A DNA stretch of 64,000 nucleotides from AA29 sp041481445. GTDB lineage: Bacteria; Acidobacteriota; Vicinamibacteria; Fen-336. The stretch is taken from assembly GCA_041481445.1 (NCBI GenBank), contig JBGPBV010000018.1:9506-73505 (forward strand), read 5' to 3'. Under the pieces are notes generated by a model. That model was not told where the DNA came from and did not search any database. It saw only the letters and a list, made by a program, of their open reading frames with translations. A program made the translations under genes and the position numbers. Below, in pieces: positions 8,226 to 16,920 of the stretch (within the stretch, counting starts at the first letter, position 1; each line of letters opens with the position of its first letter).

Positions 8226-9440
8226 ATGCGTCGCATCAACCTCGACGCCTTCCGCATCGCCCGCCGCGGGACATCACGCGAGATCAACCGGCAGATCGCG
8301 CTCAACCTCGTGCGCGCGAAGCAGCCGATTTCCCGGGCCGACCTCGCCCGCTTGATGGGCCTGCGGCGGGGCGCCGTCAGCCTGCTCGTGAACGAGCTCC
8401 TGACCTCGGGCCTGGTGTTCGAGGGAGCCAAGGGCGAGAGCAAGCGCGGGCGCAAGCCCATGCATCTCTACATCGAGACGCGCCGCCGCTTCGCGCTGGC
8501 CGTCGACATCAGCGCCAGCCACACCTCGATCATGGTCACGGACGTGCTCGGTCATCCGCTCCTGGAGGTGAACGAGTTCCCGACCGTGCGCCAGGCCCCG
8601 GTCCTGGTGAAGGAGCTGATCCGGCACCTGGGCCGCATCCGCCGCGAGCACCCGGAGTTCGGGGAGTGCGTCGGCCTGGGCGTGGTGGTGTCGGGGATGG
8701 TGGACATCGAGAGCGGACGGATCAAGTACTTCCCGACCATGGGCTGGCGGGACATGGACCTCGCGGAGCCGCTGCGGGCGGCGACCAAGCTGCCGGTGGT
8801 CATCGAGAACTCGGTCAAGGCCTGCGTGCTGGCCCAGGTCTGGGCCCTGGGCGCCGACACCCTGGGGGACGGCCCCATCGCGTTCGTGCACGTCTCCGAC
8901 GGCGTGGGGGTGGGCATCGCGATCGACGGCAAGCTCCTCCGCGGCATACACAGCGTGGCGGGCGAGATCGGCCACGTGTCGCTGGACATGCACGGGCCCC
9001 GCTGCTCCTGCGGCCAGCAGGGCTGCTGGGAGGCCTACGTGTCGAAGCGCGCCACGGTGGCCCGCTACCTGGGGAACGACCTGTCCTGGCCGGCCTCGGG
9101 CCAGCCCGTGGACGTGACGCTGGACGACATCCTGGTCCGCGCCCGCGCGGGCGAGGCCCGCGCGCTCGAGACGCTGCGCGAGACCGGCTTCTACATCGGC
9201 CGCGGGCTGGCCATCGTCGTCAAGGCCGTGGACCCGGGCCGGATCTACATGGAGGGCGAGATCACCGCGGCCTGGGACCTCATCGAGCCCGCCGTCCGCG
9301 AGGCCATGCGGGGCCAGGCGCTCATCAGCGAATGGGCGGAGACGGAGATCCGCACCGTCCCCCTCGGCGACCACCCCCGTCTGCGTGGCGCGGCCGCGCT
9401 CGTCAGCACGCCGACGTTCGCGGCGCCGATCGTGGCCTAG
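8226..9440 (+). CDS. ROK-family transcriptional regulator (XylR-like)
   Basis: A 404-residue ROK protein. Residues ~15-75 form a winged helix-turn-helix (SRADLARLMGLRRGAVSLLV), then the sugar-kinase-like ROK fold. The zinc signature CSCGQQGCWEAY with the preceding GEIGHVSLD is intact. ATG at 8226 has GGAGG just upstream; an in-frame start at 8145 lacks one and would overlap the operator region. Its position divergent from xylFGH, and near the sugar-acid dehydratase operon with which it converges, makes it the likely repressor of pentose uptake and catabolism, like XylR of Firmicutes. The inducer is not readable from sequence. Confidence 0.88.
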   Translation: MRRINLDAFRIARRGTSREINRQIALNLVRAKQPISRADLARLMGLRRGAVSLLVNELLTSGLVFEGAKGESKRGRKPMHLYIETRRRFALAVDISASHTSIMVTDVLGHPLLEVNEFPTVRQAPVLVKELIRHLGRIRREHPEFGECVGLGVVVSGMVDIESGRIKYFPTMGWRDMDLAEPLRAATKLPVVIENSVKACVLAQVWALGADTLGDGPIAFVHVSDGVGVGIAIDGKLLRGIHSVAGEIGHVSLDMHGPRCSCGQQGCWEAYVSKRATVARYLGNDLSWPASGQPVDVTLDDILVRARAGEARALETLRETGFYIGRGLAIVVKAVDPGRIYMEGEITAAWDLIEPAVREAMRGQALISEWAETEIRTVPLGDHPRLRGAAALVSTPTFAAPIVA

Positions 9441-9460
9441 AGATCCGCGGGCCCCGGTCT

Positions 9461-11440
9461 TCAGTCCTCCCCGAGCGCCCGCCGTCCCGCCTCGAGGATC
9501 CTCACGATCCGGTCCACGTCGTAGACCGCCCCCGCCCAGGGCCCGCCGCTGGCGTCCTGGAGGGCGGCCCACAGGCGCGTGTCCGCGGGCAGGTCCGGAT
9601 CGGGGGCGAGGTCGGGGTGGCGGGTGCGCGTGGCCAGCTCATCGTCGGCGGGCACGAGGGAGCCGTCGGCCTCGGGCCGGACGAAGTCGATCGTCCCCTC
9701 GAGGCCGCGGGTGTCGATGACCACACGGACGAGGTCGCCGTCGCGGAGGCGGCCGATCGGCCCCCCGGCCAGGGCCTCCGGCGCGACGTGCCCGATGCAG
9801 GGCCCCGTCGAGACGCCCGAGAAGCGCGCGTCCGTCACCAGGGCGACGTCCTTGGCCAGGTCGAGGTAGCGCAGGGCGGCGGTGACCTGGTAGACCTCCT
9901 CCATTCCCGTGCCGCGCGGGCCCAGGCCGGCGAGGACCAGGACCTCGCCCGGCCGGATCCCCGCCCCGCCCTGTCCCTTGATCGCGGCGATGGCCGCGCG
10001 CTCGCTCGTGAAGACGTGCGCGGGACCCAGGTGGCGGTAGACGCCGTCGGCGCCCAGGAGCCCCGGGTCGATGGCCGTGCTCTTCACGATCGCGCCCTCG
10101 GGCGCGAGGTTGCCGCCGAGGAAGCTGACGGTGCGGGCCAGGCCGCGGCGGCGGGCCGCCTCGGGAGAGAGGATCACGTCGTCGGGATCGACGCCGTCCG
10201 TCTCCTGGAGGCGCTCGCGCAGCCGCCGGCGCCGCTCGGATCCCTCCCACCATTCGAGGGTGGCCCCGAGCGTCTCGCCGGTGGCGGCGCGCGCGGAGAG
10301 GTCGAGAAGGCCGAGGCCGCGGAGATGGAGCATGACCTCGGGCACCCCGCCGGCCAGGAACACGCGCACGGTCGGATGGGGGCCGTTCGGCAGCGCGTCG
10401 ACCAGCCGCGGCACCTGCTGGTTCGCCGCCTTCCACTCCGCGAGGGAGGGCGGCCGCAGAGAGGCGGCGTGCGCGATGGCGGGCAGGTGCAGCAGGAAGT
10501 TGGTGGACCCGCCGACGGCCGCGTACACCGCCATCGCGTTGCGGACGGCGGCGTCCGTGACCACGTCGCGGGCGGTCAGGCCGAGCGCGAGCTGCCGCGC
10601 CGCCGCCCGCGCCGAGCGCCGCGCCCCGTCCTTCCAGATCGGCTGGCCCGACGGGGCCAGCGCGGTGTGGGGCAGGGCGAGGCCGAGCGCCTCCGCCACG
10701 ATCTGGGCCGTGGCCGCCGTCCCCAGGAACTGGCATCCCCCTCCCGGCGAGGCGCAGGCGCGGCAGCCGATCTCGCCGGCCTCGGCCAGCGTGAGGCGGC
10801 CGTGCGCGAAGCGCGCGCCGACGGTCTGGGCCTTGCCCGCGTCCTCGCCGTCACTGGCGGGAAGGGTCACGCCGCCGGGCACGATGACGGCGGGGAGGTC
10901 GCGGCTGGCGGCGAGGGCCATGGTCATCGCGGGCAGGCCCTTGTCGCAGGTGGCGACGCCGAGGACAGCCTTCCGCGTGGGCAGCGAGCGGATGAGCCGC
11001 CGGAGGACGATGGCGGCGTCGTTGCGGTAGGGAAGGCTGTCGAACATGCCGCTGGTGCCCTGGGTGCGCCCGTCGCAGGGATCGGTGCAGAAGGCGGCGA
11101 ACGGGATGCCGCCCAGCGCGCGGATCTCCTCGGCCGCGGCCTGGACGAGCAGGCCGATCTCCCAGTGGCCGGTGTGGTAGCCCAGCGCGAGCGGGGTCCC
11201 GTCGGGGTTCCGCAGGCCCCCGAGCGTGCTCAGCACCAGCACCTCGGCGCGGCGCAGCTCCAAGGGCGCCCAGCCCATGCCGACGTCCTGCGACCACCCG
11301 AAGACGTCGCCGCTCGGACGGTCGAGGAGGTCCGCCGGCTCGAGAGGCAGCGCGCCCGCCGGTCCCGGCTGGGAGGCTCGCACGTCGAAGAGGGACTCGT
11401 CGCCGGAGTCGAGGACGCTCTCGAGTGGCGGCGCCTTCAT
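9461..11440 (-). CDS. IlvD/Edd-family sugar-acid dehydratase (D-xylonate dehydratase, YjhG/YagF-like)
   Basis: A 659-residue member of the dihydroxy-acid/phosphogluconate dehydratase family; this length fits the YjhG/YagF xylonate dehydratase branch and is longer than IlvD or Edd. Candidate Fe-S ligands are present in DPCDGRTQGT (C122), ATCDKGLPAM (C165) and GGGCQFLGTA (C236), along with the GGSTNFLLHLPAIA and STGPCIGHVAPEA family motifs. It should dehydrate an aldonate, probably D-xylonate, to the 2-keto-3-deoxy acid in the cytoplasm. It starts eight bases after the FAH-family gene and is last in an operon headed by the GH3 gene. Another pentonate or hexonate substrate is possible. Confidence 0.87.
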   Translation of the reverse strand: MKAPPLESVLDSGDESLFDVRASQPGPAGALPLEPADLLDRPSGDVFGWSQDVGMGWAPLELRRAEVLVLSTLGGLRNPDGTPLALGYHTGHWEIGLLVQAAAEEIRALGGIPFAAFCTDPCDGRTQGTSGMFDSLPYRNDAAIVLRRLIRSLPTRKAVLGVATCDKGLPAMTMALAASRDLPAVIVPGGVTLPASDGEDAGKAQTVGARFAHGRLTLAEAGEIGCRACASPGGGCQFLGTAATAQIVAEALGLALPHTALAPSGQPIWKDGARRSARAAARQLALGLTARDVVTDAAVRNAMAVYAAVGGSTNFLLHLPAIAHAASLRPPSLAEWKAANQQVPRLVDALPNGPHPTVRVFLAGGVPEVMLHLRGLGLLDLSARAATGETLGATLEWWEGSERRRRLRERLQETDGVDPDDVILSPEAARRRGLARTVSFLGGNLAPEGAIVKSTAIDPGLLGADGVYRHLGPAHVFTSERAAIAAIKGQGGAGIRPGEVLVLAGLGPRGTGMEEVYQVTAALRYLDLAKDVALVTDARFSGVSTGPCIGHVAPEALAGGPIGRLRDGDLVRVVIDTRGLEGTIDFVRPEADGSLVPADDELATRTRHPDLAPDPDLPADTRLWAALQDASGGPWAGAVYDVDRIVRILEAGRRALGED

Positions 11441-11448
11441 CCAGGCCC

Positions 11449-12336
11449 CTAGACGATCGCGACGGGGTTGTGCAGGGCGCCGATCGCCGGACAGGCGATG
11501 GTCACGACGTCGCCCTCTTCGAGGCCGACGGTCATCGGCTGGATGATGCCGGTGCCCGTGGAGAGCACGGTCCCCGCCGGGATCGGGTTCGACCGCCGCA
11601 GCCAATCGATCAGCTCGGGCAGGCGCCTCTTGAGCTGGCCGGTGCTGGCCGCGCCCGCGAAGACCTCGCGTCCCGCGCGCAGGACGCGGCACTCGAGCTC
11701 GAGGGCGTAGGGGTCGGGGACCTCGTCCGGGGTGACGATGACGGGCCCGAAGGCGAAGCAGCCGCGGTAGACCTTCGATTGCGGGAGGTAGAGGGGATTC
11801 TCCCGCTCGATGTCCCACGCGGAGACGTCGTTGGCGAGCGTGAAGCCGAGGACCGCCCCCGTGCCGCCCACGACCACGGCCATCTCCGGCTCGCTGGCCG
11901 TGAATCCCGAGTCCTGCCGGCGGCCGATGGGCTCGCCCGGTCCCACGCAGCGGGAGGCGGTGGCCTTGAAGAACAGCTCCGGCCGGTCCGCGGTGTAGAC
12001 CTTGTCGTAGATGCCGGAGCCTTCCTCACGGAAATCCGCGCTGCGCCGGTAGGTGACACCGGCGCCCCACACCTCGGGCGGAGTGAGGGGCATGGTCAGC
12101 CGCCAGGGCGCCCGCCGGGCCTCCAGCGCGTCCCAGGCCACGCTCTCGAACGCGCGCGCCTCCTCCGCGGAGCGGATCCAGGCCTCGGCCTCCACGCGCC
12201 CCTCCTCCACGGCGGTGAGGAGGTCGAGCGCGGTGGCCACCCCGCGGTGCGCCTCGGCCAGGACGAGCGCCGTGTCCTCGCGCAGGAGCCCGAGGCGGAC
12301 CGCGCCCTCGCGCGTCACGACTTGAAGGATCCTCAC
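11449..12336 (-). CDS. FAH-family 2-keto-3-deoxy-pentonate dehydratase (XylX/KdaD-like)
   Basis: A 295-residue protein of the fumarylacetoacetate hydrolase superfamily. The stretches EVWGAGVTYRRSADFREE, PELFFKATASRCVGPGEPIG and GFTASEPEMAVVVG are those of the branch containing 2-keto-3-deoxy-D-arabinonate/xylonate dehydratases. E and D residues in SEPEMAVV and LANDVSAWD fit the divalent-metal site. Next to an aldonate dehydratase it should convert the 2-keto-3-deoxy acid to the 2-oxoglutarate semialdehyde, the second dehydration of the Weimberg-type route. The start is GTG, 34 bases after the GH3 stop, with only a weak ribosome-binding site. A plain hydrolase of another 2-keto acid is the main alternative. 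Confidence 0.82.
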   Translation of the reverse strand: MRILQVVTREGAVRLGLLREDTALVLAEAHRGVATALDLLTAVEEGRVEAEAWIRSAEEARAFESVAWDALEARRAPWRLTMPLTPPEVWGAGVTYRRSADFREEGSGIYDKVYTADRPELFFKATASRCVGPGEPIGRRQDSGFTASEPEMAVVVGGTGAVLGFTLANDVSAWDIERENPLYLPQSKVYRGCFAFGPVIVTPDEVPDPYALELECRVLRAGREVFAGAASTGQLKRRLPELIDWLRRSNPIPAGTVLSTGTGIIQPMTVGLEEGDVVTIACPAIGALHNPVAIV

Positions 12337-12370
12337 GACCGGTCGCTCTCCATTCTCCCCCTCGGAGAGC

Positions 12371-15106
12371 CTACTGCACGTGGACGCGTCCGGTGAGCCG
12401 GACGTCGTGGCTCGAGGCCCCCGCCTGCACCTCGTAGTCCCCCGGCGACACCGCGAAGGCCTTGGAGGCGACGTCGTAGTGACCGAGGTCGGCCAGGGGC
12501 GTCAGCTTGAAGGCGACGCGCCTCTGCTCCCCGGGGGCCAGGCTCACCCGCTCGAGCCCGCGCAGCGACTTGATCGGCATCGGCACCTTGGAGGCGATCG
12601 CGCGCGTGTAGAGCTGGACGACCTCCGCTCCCGGCCGCGATCCCGTGTTCTTCACCGCCACCGAGACCTCGAACGGCTGCGGCGCGCCCACCCTCGCCCT
12701 GTCCACCCGGAGGTCCGAGTACTCGAAGCGCGTGTAGGAGAGCCCGTAGCCGAAGGGATAGAGCGGGTCTCCCTGGAAGTAGCGATAGGTCCGGCCCTTC
12801 ATGTCGTAGTCGGCGAAGGGCGGGAGCTGGTCCACCGACCGGTAGAACGTGACGGGCAGCCGGCCGGAGGGATTGAAGTCGCCGAAGAGCACGTCCGCCA
12901 CCGCGTTGCCGCCCCGCTGCCCGGGGTACCAGGCCAGGAGGATGGCGGGCAGGTTCTTCTGCGCCCACTCCACGGAGACGGCGGAGCCGGACATCAGCAC
13001 GAAGACGACCGGCTTGCCCGTGGCCTGGAGAGCGTGCAGGAGCTTCTCCTGCGAAGCCGGGAGCGCGATGTCGGTGCGGTCGCCGCCCGCGAAGCCGGGG
13101 AAGGAGACCTTCATCTCCTCGCCCTCGACGTCCGCGGTGAGGCCGCCCACGAAGACGACGACGTCGGACGCGCGCGCGGCGTCGAGCGCCTCCTCGAGAG
13201 GCTCCTTCGCCCCGGGCGGGCGCCAGGCCAGGCGGACCTCGGAGTCCCGGATGCCTTCGAAGTACTCGAGGCGGACGTCGACCGGCTGGCCCGCCTCGAG
13301 GTCGACGGACGCGCTCTTGGCGTGGGCCCGGGGCGCGATCGCCCAGTCGTCGATGACGCGGCGGCCCCCGACGTCCAGACGGAAGCCGTCGTCGCCGGTG
13401 ACGGAGACCTCGTAGGTCCCGGTCACGGGCGGCAGGAGCCGCCCCGTCCAGCGCACCGAGAAGTCGTCCTCCGGCATCGCGCGGTCGGCCGGGAGCTCGC
13501 CACGCGCCACCATGTCCGCCGTGGGCGAGATCCCGCGGTCCCATCGGAACCCGACGGTGGGATCGATGCGCGTCATCATCGGCTCGCCCTGCAGCTCGCG
13601 CCCGCGGAAGTACTCGCCCTTCAGGCCGGGCGTGCCGTCGCCGGGGCCCGTGCGCAGGTAGGTGGACTCGATGACGGGCAGGGCGCGCGGGTCCTGGCGT
13701 CCTTCGACCAGGTCGGCACCGCGCGCGAAGATCACCTTCGTGCCCGGGCCCACCCCGGCGCGGATGCCGGCCAGCACGGTCACCGGCCTGGTGGGCGTGC
13801 CGTAGTAGTTGCCGAGCAGCGTCTGCAGGTCGTCCGCGTTGGGACCGATGACGGCGATCGTCTTCGTGTCGCGCGAGAGGGGGAGGATCCCGTCGTTCTT
13901 CAGCAGGACGATCGACTCCTGGGCCATGCGGCGGGCCAGGCGGTCGTTCGTCTCCGACTGGTTCACGCGGTACGGGATCTGGGCGTACTTCACGCGCTCG
14001 GGCGGGTCGAACAGGCCGAGCCTCATCCGCGCGAGCATGAGCCGGCGCACCGCGGTGTCGATCTCCGCCTCCTTGATGAGCCCCTTCTCCACCGCCTCCG
14101 GCAGGGCGCGGTAGCTCAGGCCGGTGGGGGCGGGGAGGGTGGCCGTCACCGTCCCGCACTCGAGGTCGCAGCCGTTGCCCACGGCGAGGGCGGCTGCCTC
14201 CGCCGGCGTGGCCACGATCTTGTGGTGGAGGTGGATGTCGTCGATGGCGCCGCAGTCGGAGACGACGTAGCCGTCGAACCGCCAGTCCTTGCGCAGGATG
14301 TCGGTGAGCAGGCGGCGGCTGGCGGAGGCGGACTCGCCGTTGACGCGGTTGTAGGCCCCCATGACCGAATCGGCATGACCCTCCGCGATGAGCGCGCGGA
14401 ACGCGGGCAGGTAGGTCTCGTAGAGGTCGCGCTCGCTCGGGTGCACGTCGAACGAGTGGCGCTCGGGCTCCGGCCCGCTGTGCACGGCGAAGTGCTTGGC
14501 GGTGGCCACCACCTTCAGGTACTTCGGGTCGTCTCCCTGCAGGCCCTTCACGAACTCCACGCCCATGCGCCCGGTGAGGTAGGGGTCCTCGCCGTAGGTC
14601 TCCTGGCCGCGGCCCCAGCGCGGGTCACGGAAGATGTTGATGTTCGGGGACCAGAAGGTCAGGCCGCGATAGCGGCCGCGATCGCCCTTGCGCACGAACT
14701 CGTGGTGCTTGGCCCGGGCCTCGTCCGATATCGCGGTGGCCACCTCGCGCATGAGCGCGGTGTCGAAGGACGCGGCCAGGCCGATGGCCTGCGGGAAGAC
14801 GGTGGCGGGGCCGGCCCGGGCGACGCCATGGAGGCACTCGTTCCACCACTCGTAGGACGGGACGCCGAGCCGCTCGATCGCGGGCGCGTCGTTGACCATC
14901 TGCGAGACCTTCTCCGCGAGGGTCATGCGCGACACGAGGTCGGCCGCGCGCGCCTCGAACCCGACGTCGGGGTCCAGATAGGCGGGACCCTTGGCGGCTT
15001 CGGGCGGCGTGGACGACGGCCGGGCCAGTCCCGCGACACCCAGCACGACCAGGGCGGCGAGGCCGGCTCCCGGCAGGACGCGCGTGAGGGATCGTCTCTG
15101 TCTCAT
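12371..15106 (-). CDS. Exported GH3 glycosidase with PA14 insert (probable beta-xylosidase/beta-glucosidase)
   Basis: About 911 residues. The N-terminus MRQRRSLTRVL followed by a hydrophobic run looks like a signal peptide, possibly a Tat one (RR-S-L). The GH3 barrel contains GPEPERHSFD and the nucleophile motif VVSDCGAI. A PA14 carbohydrate-binding insert begins GLKGEYFRGRELQGEP, followed by the GH3 C-terminal domain (VVFVLMSGSAVSVEW, DVLFGDFNPSGRLPVTFY) and a C-terminal fibronectin-III-like domain. ATG at 15106 is chosen because the apparent promoter's -10 box covers the upstream GTG at 15118. It heads an operon with two sugar-acid dehydratases, which favours release of xylose from xylo-oligosaccharides; beta-glucosidase activity remains possible. 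Confidence 0.88.
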   Translation of the reverse strand: MRQRRSLTRVLPGAGLAALVVLGVAGLARPSSTPPEAAKGPAYLDPDVGFEARAADLVSRMTLAEKVSQMVNDAPAIERLGVPSYEWWNECLHGVARAGPATVFPQAIGLAASFDTALMREVATAISDEARAKHHEFVRKGDRGRYRGLTFWSPNINIFRDPRWGRGQETYGEDPYLTGRMGVEFVKGLQGDDPKYLKVVATAKHFAVHSGPEPERHSFDVHPSERDLYETYLPAFRALIAEGHADSVMGAYNRVNGESASASRRLLTDILRKDWRFDGYVVSDCGAIDDIHLHHKIVATPAEAAALAVGNGCDLECGTVTATLPAPTGLSYRALPEAVEKGLIKEAEIDTAVRRLMLARMRLGLFDPPERVKYAQIPYRVNQSETNDRLARRMAQESIVLLKNDGILPLSRDTKTIAVIGPNADDLQTLLGNYYGTPTRPVTVLAGIRAGVGPGTKVIFARGADLVEGRQDPRALPVIESTYLRTGPGDGTPGLKGEYFRGRELQGEPMMTRIDPTVGFRWDRGISPTADMVARGELPADRAMPEDDFSVRWTGRLLPPVTGTYEVSVTGDDGFRLDVGGRRVIDDWAIAPRAHAKSASVDLEAGQPVDVRLEYFEGIRDSEVRLAWRPPGAKEPLEEALDAARASDVVVFVGGLTADVEGEEMKVSFPGFAGGDRTDIALPASQEKLLHALQATGKPVVFVLMSGSAVSVEWAQKNLPAILLAWYPGQRGGNAVADVLFGDFNPSGRLPVTFYRSVDQLPPFADYDMKGRTYRYFQGDPLYPFGYGLSYTRFEYSDLRVDRARVGAPQPFEVSVAVKNTGSRPGAEVVQLYTRAIASKVPMPIKSLRGLERVSLAPGEQRRVAFKLTPLADLGHYDVASKAFAVSPGDYEVQAGASSHDVRLTGRVHVQ

Positions 15107-15114
15107 CGGTCGAT

Positions 15115-15143
15115 ACACTATTTTCGAGATCCAGGGCTGTCAA
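15115..15143 (-). promoter_or_regulatory. Sigma70-like promoter of the GH3 operon
   Basis: On the minus strand TTGACA (15143-15138), a 17-base spacer and TAGTGT (15120-15115). Transcription would begin within a few bases of the ATG at 15106, giving an almost leaderless mRNA; no ribosome-binding site is present. Confidence 0.6.
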
Positions 15144-15179
15144 TCACTTCCGCGGGTCTCGGCCCAGGGGGAAGTCCAG

Positions 15180-15185
15180 TAACAT
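15180..15185 (+). promoter_or_regulatory. -10 box of the first CRTAC1-type gene
   Basis: TAACAT sits seven bases before the ATG at 15193, which places the expected start of transcription at or next to the start codon. No -35 match or ribosome-binding site is seen. Confidence 0.35.
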
Positions 15186-15192
15186 TCCCCGG

Positions 15193-16920
15193 ATGCGCGT
15201 CCGGCGCGTCCTCTTCCTCCTCGTGGCCGGCCTGATCGCGCTGCGCGCGCGCCCCGCCCGCACCGCCGCCCCCGCCGCGGACGGAGGCGGCCTCGGCTTT
15301 TCCTTCACCGAGACGGCGGGCGCGGCCGGATTGACCGCGGTCACCGTCTTCGGCGGGAAGGACGTGAACCACTACCTGCTGGAGACGACGGGCACCGGCG
15401 TGGCGCTCTTCGATTTCGACGGTGACGGCCGCCTCGACGTCTTCCTCGTGAACGGCACCACGCTCGAAGGCTTCCCGAAGGGGCAGGAGCCCACCCACCA
15501 TCTCTACCGCAACCGCGGCGACGGCACCTTCGAGGACGTCACCCGGCGCGCCGGCCTCGCCCAGAGCGGGTGGGGCCAGGGCGTCTGCGCGGGCGACTAC
15601 GACAACGACGGGCACGAGGACCTCTACGTCACCTCCTACGGCCAGAACCGCCTCTTCCACAACCGCGGGGACGGGACCTTCGAGGACGTGACGGCGAAGG
15701 CGGGCCTGAGGAACCCTCCGGACCGGAAGACGCGTTGGGGGACTGGGTGCGCGTTCCTCGACTACGACCGCGACGGCCGGCTCGACCTGCTCGCCGCCAA
15801 CTACATCGACCTCGACCTGGCGACGGCGCCGACGCCGGACAGCGGCCTGTGCCGCTACAAGGGCGTGAAGGTGGCCTGCGGGCCGCCCGGGCTGAAGGGC
15901 GGCAAGAACGTGCTCTACCACAACCGGGGCGACGGCACCTTCGAGGACGTCTCGGACAAGACCGGGATCACGCGCGCCAGCGGCACCTACGGCCTCGGCG
16001 TGAGCACGCTCGACTTCGACGACGACGGCTGGGTGGACGCCTACGTCGCCAACGACTCCAACCCGAGCACGCTCTACCGCAACAACCACGACGGGACCTT
16101 CACCGACGTCGCCGTCACCTCCGGGTGCGCCTACAGCCAGGACGGCAAGCCCCAGGCGGGCATGGGCGTCGCCATCGGCGACTACGACCACAACGGGACG
16201 ATGGACATCTTCAAGACGAACTTCGCGGGCGACACCTCCACCCTGTACTCGAACAGCGGCAAGGGATTCTGCGACGATCGGACCTTCGCGGCCGGGATCG
16301 GGGTGAACACCCGCTGGCTGGGTTGGGCCACCGCCTTCGTCGACCTCGGCAACGACGGCTGGCTCGACATCTTCCTCGCCAACGGCCACGTCTACCCCGA
16401 GGTCGCGCAGCTCAAGACGGAGGCGGCCTACGAGCAGCGCAAGGTCGTGTACTTCAACCGGGGCGACGGGCGCTTCGAGGACGTGACCGAGCGCCTGGGC
16501 CCGCCGCTCACCACGCCTCGCGCCGCGCGCGGCGCCGGCTTCGGCGACGTCGACAACGACGGCGACGTGGACATCGTGGTCAGCAACGTCAACGCGCCGC
16601 CGGACTTCTTCCGCACCGAGACCGAGCCGGGCCGGCACTGGCTGCTCGTGAAGCTGGTGGGGACGGTGTCGAACCGCAGCGCGATCGGCGCCCGCGTCGG
16701 CTGCACCGCCTCCGGCTTCACGCAGTGGCAGGAGGTCCGCGGGGGCGGCAGCTACATCTCGCAGAACGACCTGCGGGTCCACTTCGGGCTGGGCGCGGCC
16801 GCGCGCGTCGAGCGGCTGTGGGTCAGATGGCCGAGCGGTCTCGAAGAGGAGTGGCGTGACGTGCCCGCCGACCAGATCCTGACCGTCCGGGAAGGCGGCG
16901 GGACGAAGGCGGCGCGATGA
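15193..16920 (+). CDS. Exported CRTAC1-family FG-GAP/VCBS repeat protein with ASPIC/UnbV domain (1)
   Basis: A 575-residue exported protein with an N-terminal signal sequence (basic MRVRR then a hydrophobic core). Residues ~50-480 hold repeated FG-GAP/VCBS blades with calcium-loop motifs such as DFDGDGRLDVF, DYDNDGHEDLY, DYDRDGRLDLL, DFDDDGWVDAY and DVDNDGDVDIV. The C-terminal ~75 residues form an ASPIC/UnbV domain (GARVGC, GGGSYISQNDLRVHFGLG, VRWPSG). The fold is a beta-propeller that likely binds calcium outside the cytoplasm; the biochemical role is not established. The stop overlaps the start of the TPR gene (ATGA), and a second protein of the same family follows, so the three are one operon. 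Confidence 0.88.
   Translation: MRVRRVLFLLVAGLIALRARPARTAAPAADGGGLGFSFTETAGAAGLTAVTVFGGKDVNHYLLETTGTGVALFDFDGDGRLDVFLVNGTTLEGFPKGQEPTHHLYRNRGDGTFEDVTRRAGLAQSGWGQGVCAGDYDNDGHEDLYVTSYGQNRLFHNRGDGTFEDVTAKAGLRNPPDRKTRWGTGCAFLDYDRDGRLDLLAANYIDLDLATAPTPDSGLCRYKGVKVACGPPGLKGGKNVLYHNRGDGTFEDVSDKTGITRASGTYGLGVSTLDFDDDGWVDAYVANDSNPSTLYRNNHDGTFTDVAVTSGCAYSQDGKPQAGMGVAIGDYDHNGTMDIFKTNFAGDTSTLYSNSGKGFCDDRTFAAGIGVNTRWLGWATAFVDLGNDGWLDIFLANGHVYPEVAQLKTEAAYEQRKVVYFNRGDGRFEDVTERLGPPLTTPRAARGAGFGDVDNDGDVDIVVSNVNAPPDFFRTETEPGRHWLLVKLVGTVSNRSAIGARVGCTASGFTQWQEVRGGGSYISQNDLRVHFGLGAAARVERLWVRWPSGLEEEWRDVPADQILTVREGGGTKAAR

Noticed and set aside
6805..8355. Long plus-strand frame opposite xylG and xylF
   Set aside because: It is the antisense of two well-conserved genes and encodes low-complexity Arg/Gly/His-rich sequence; typical of very high GC DNA.
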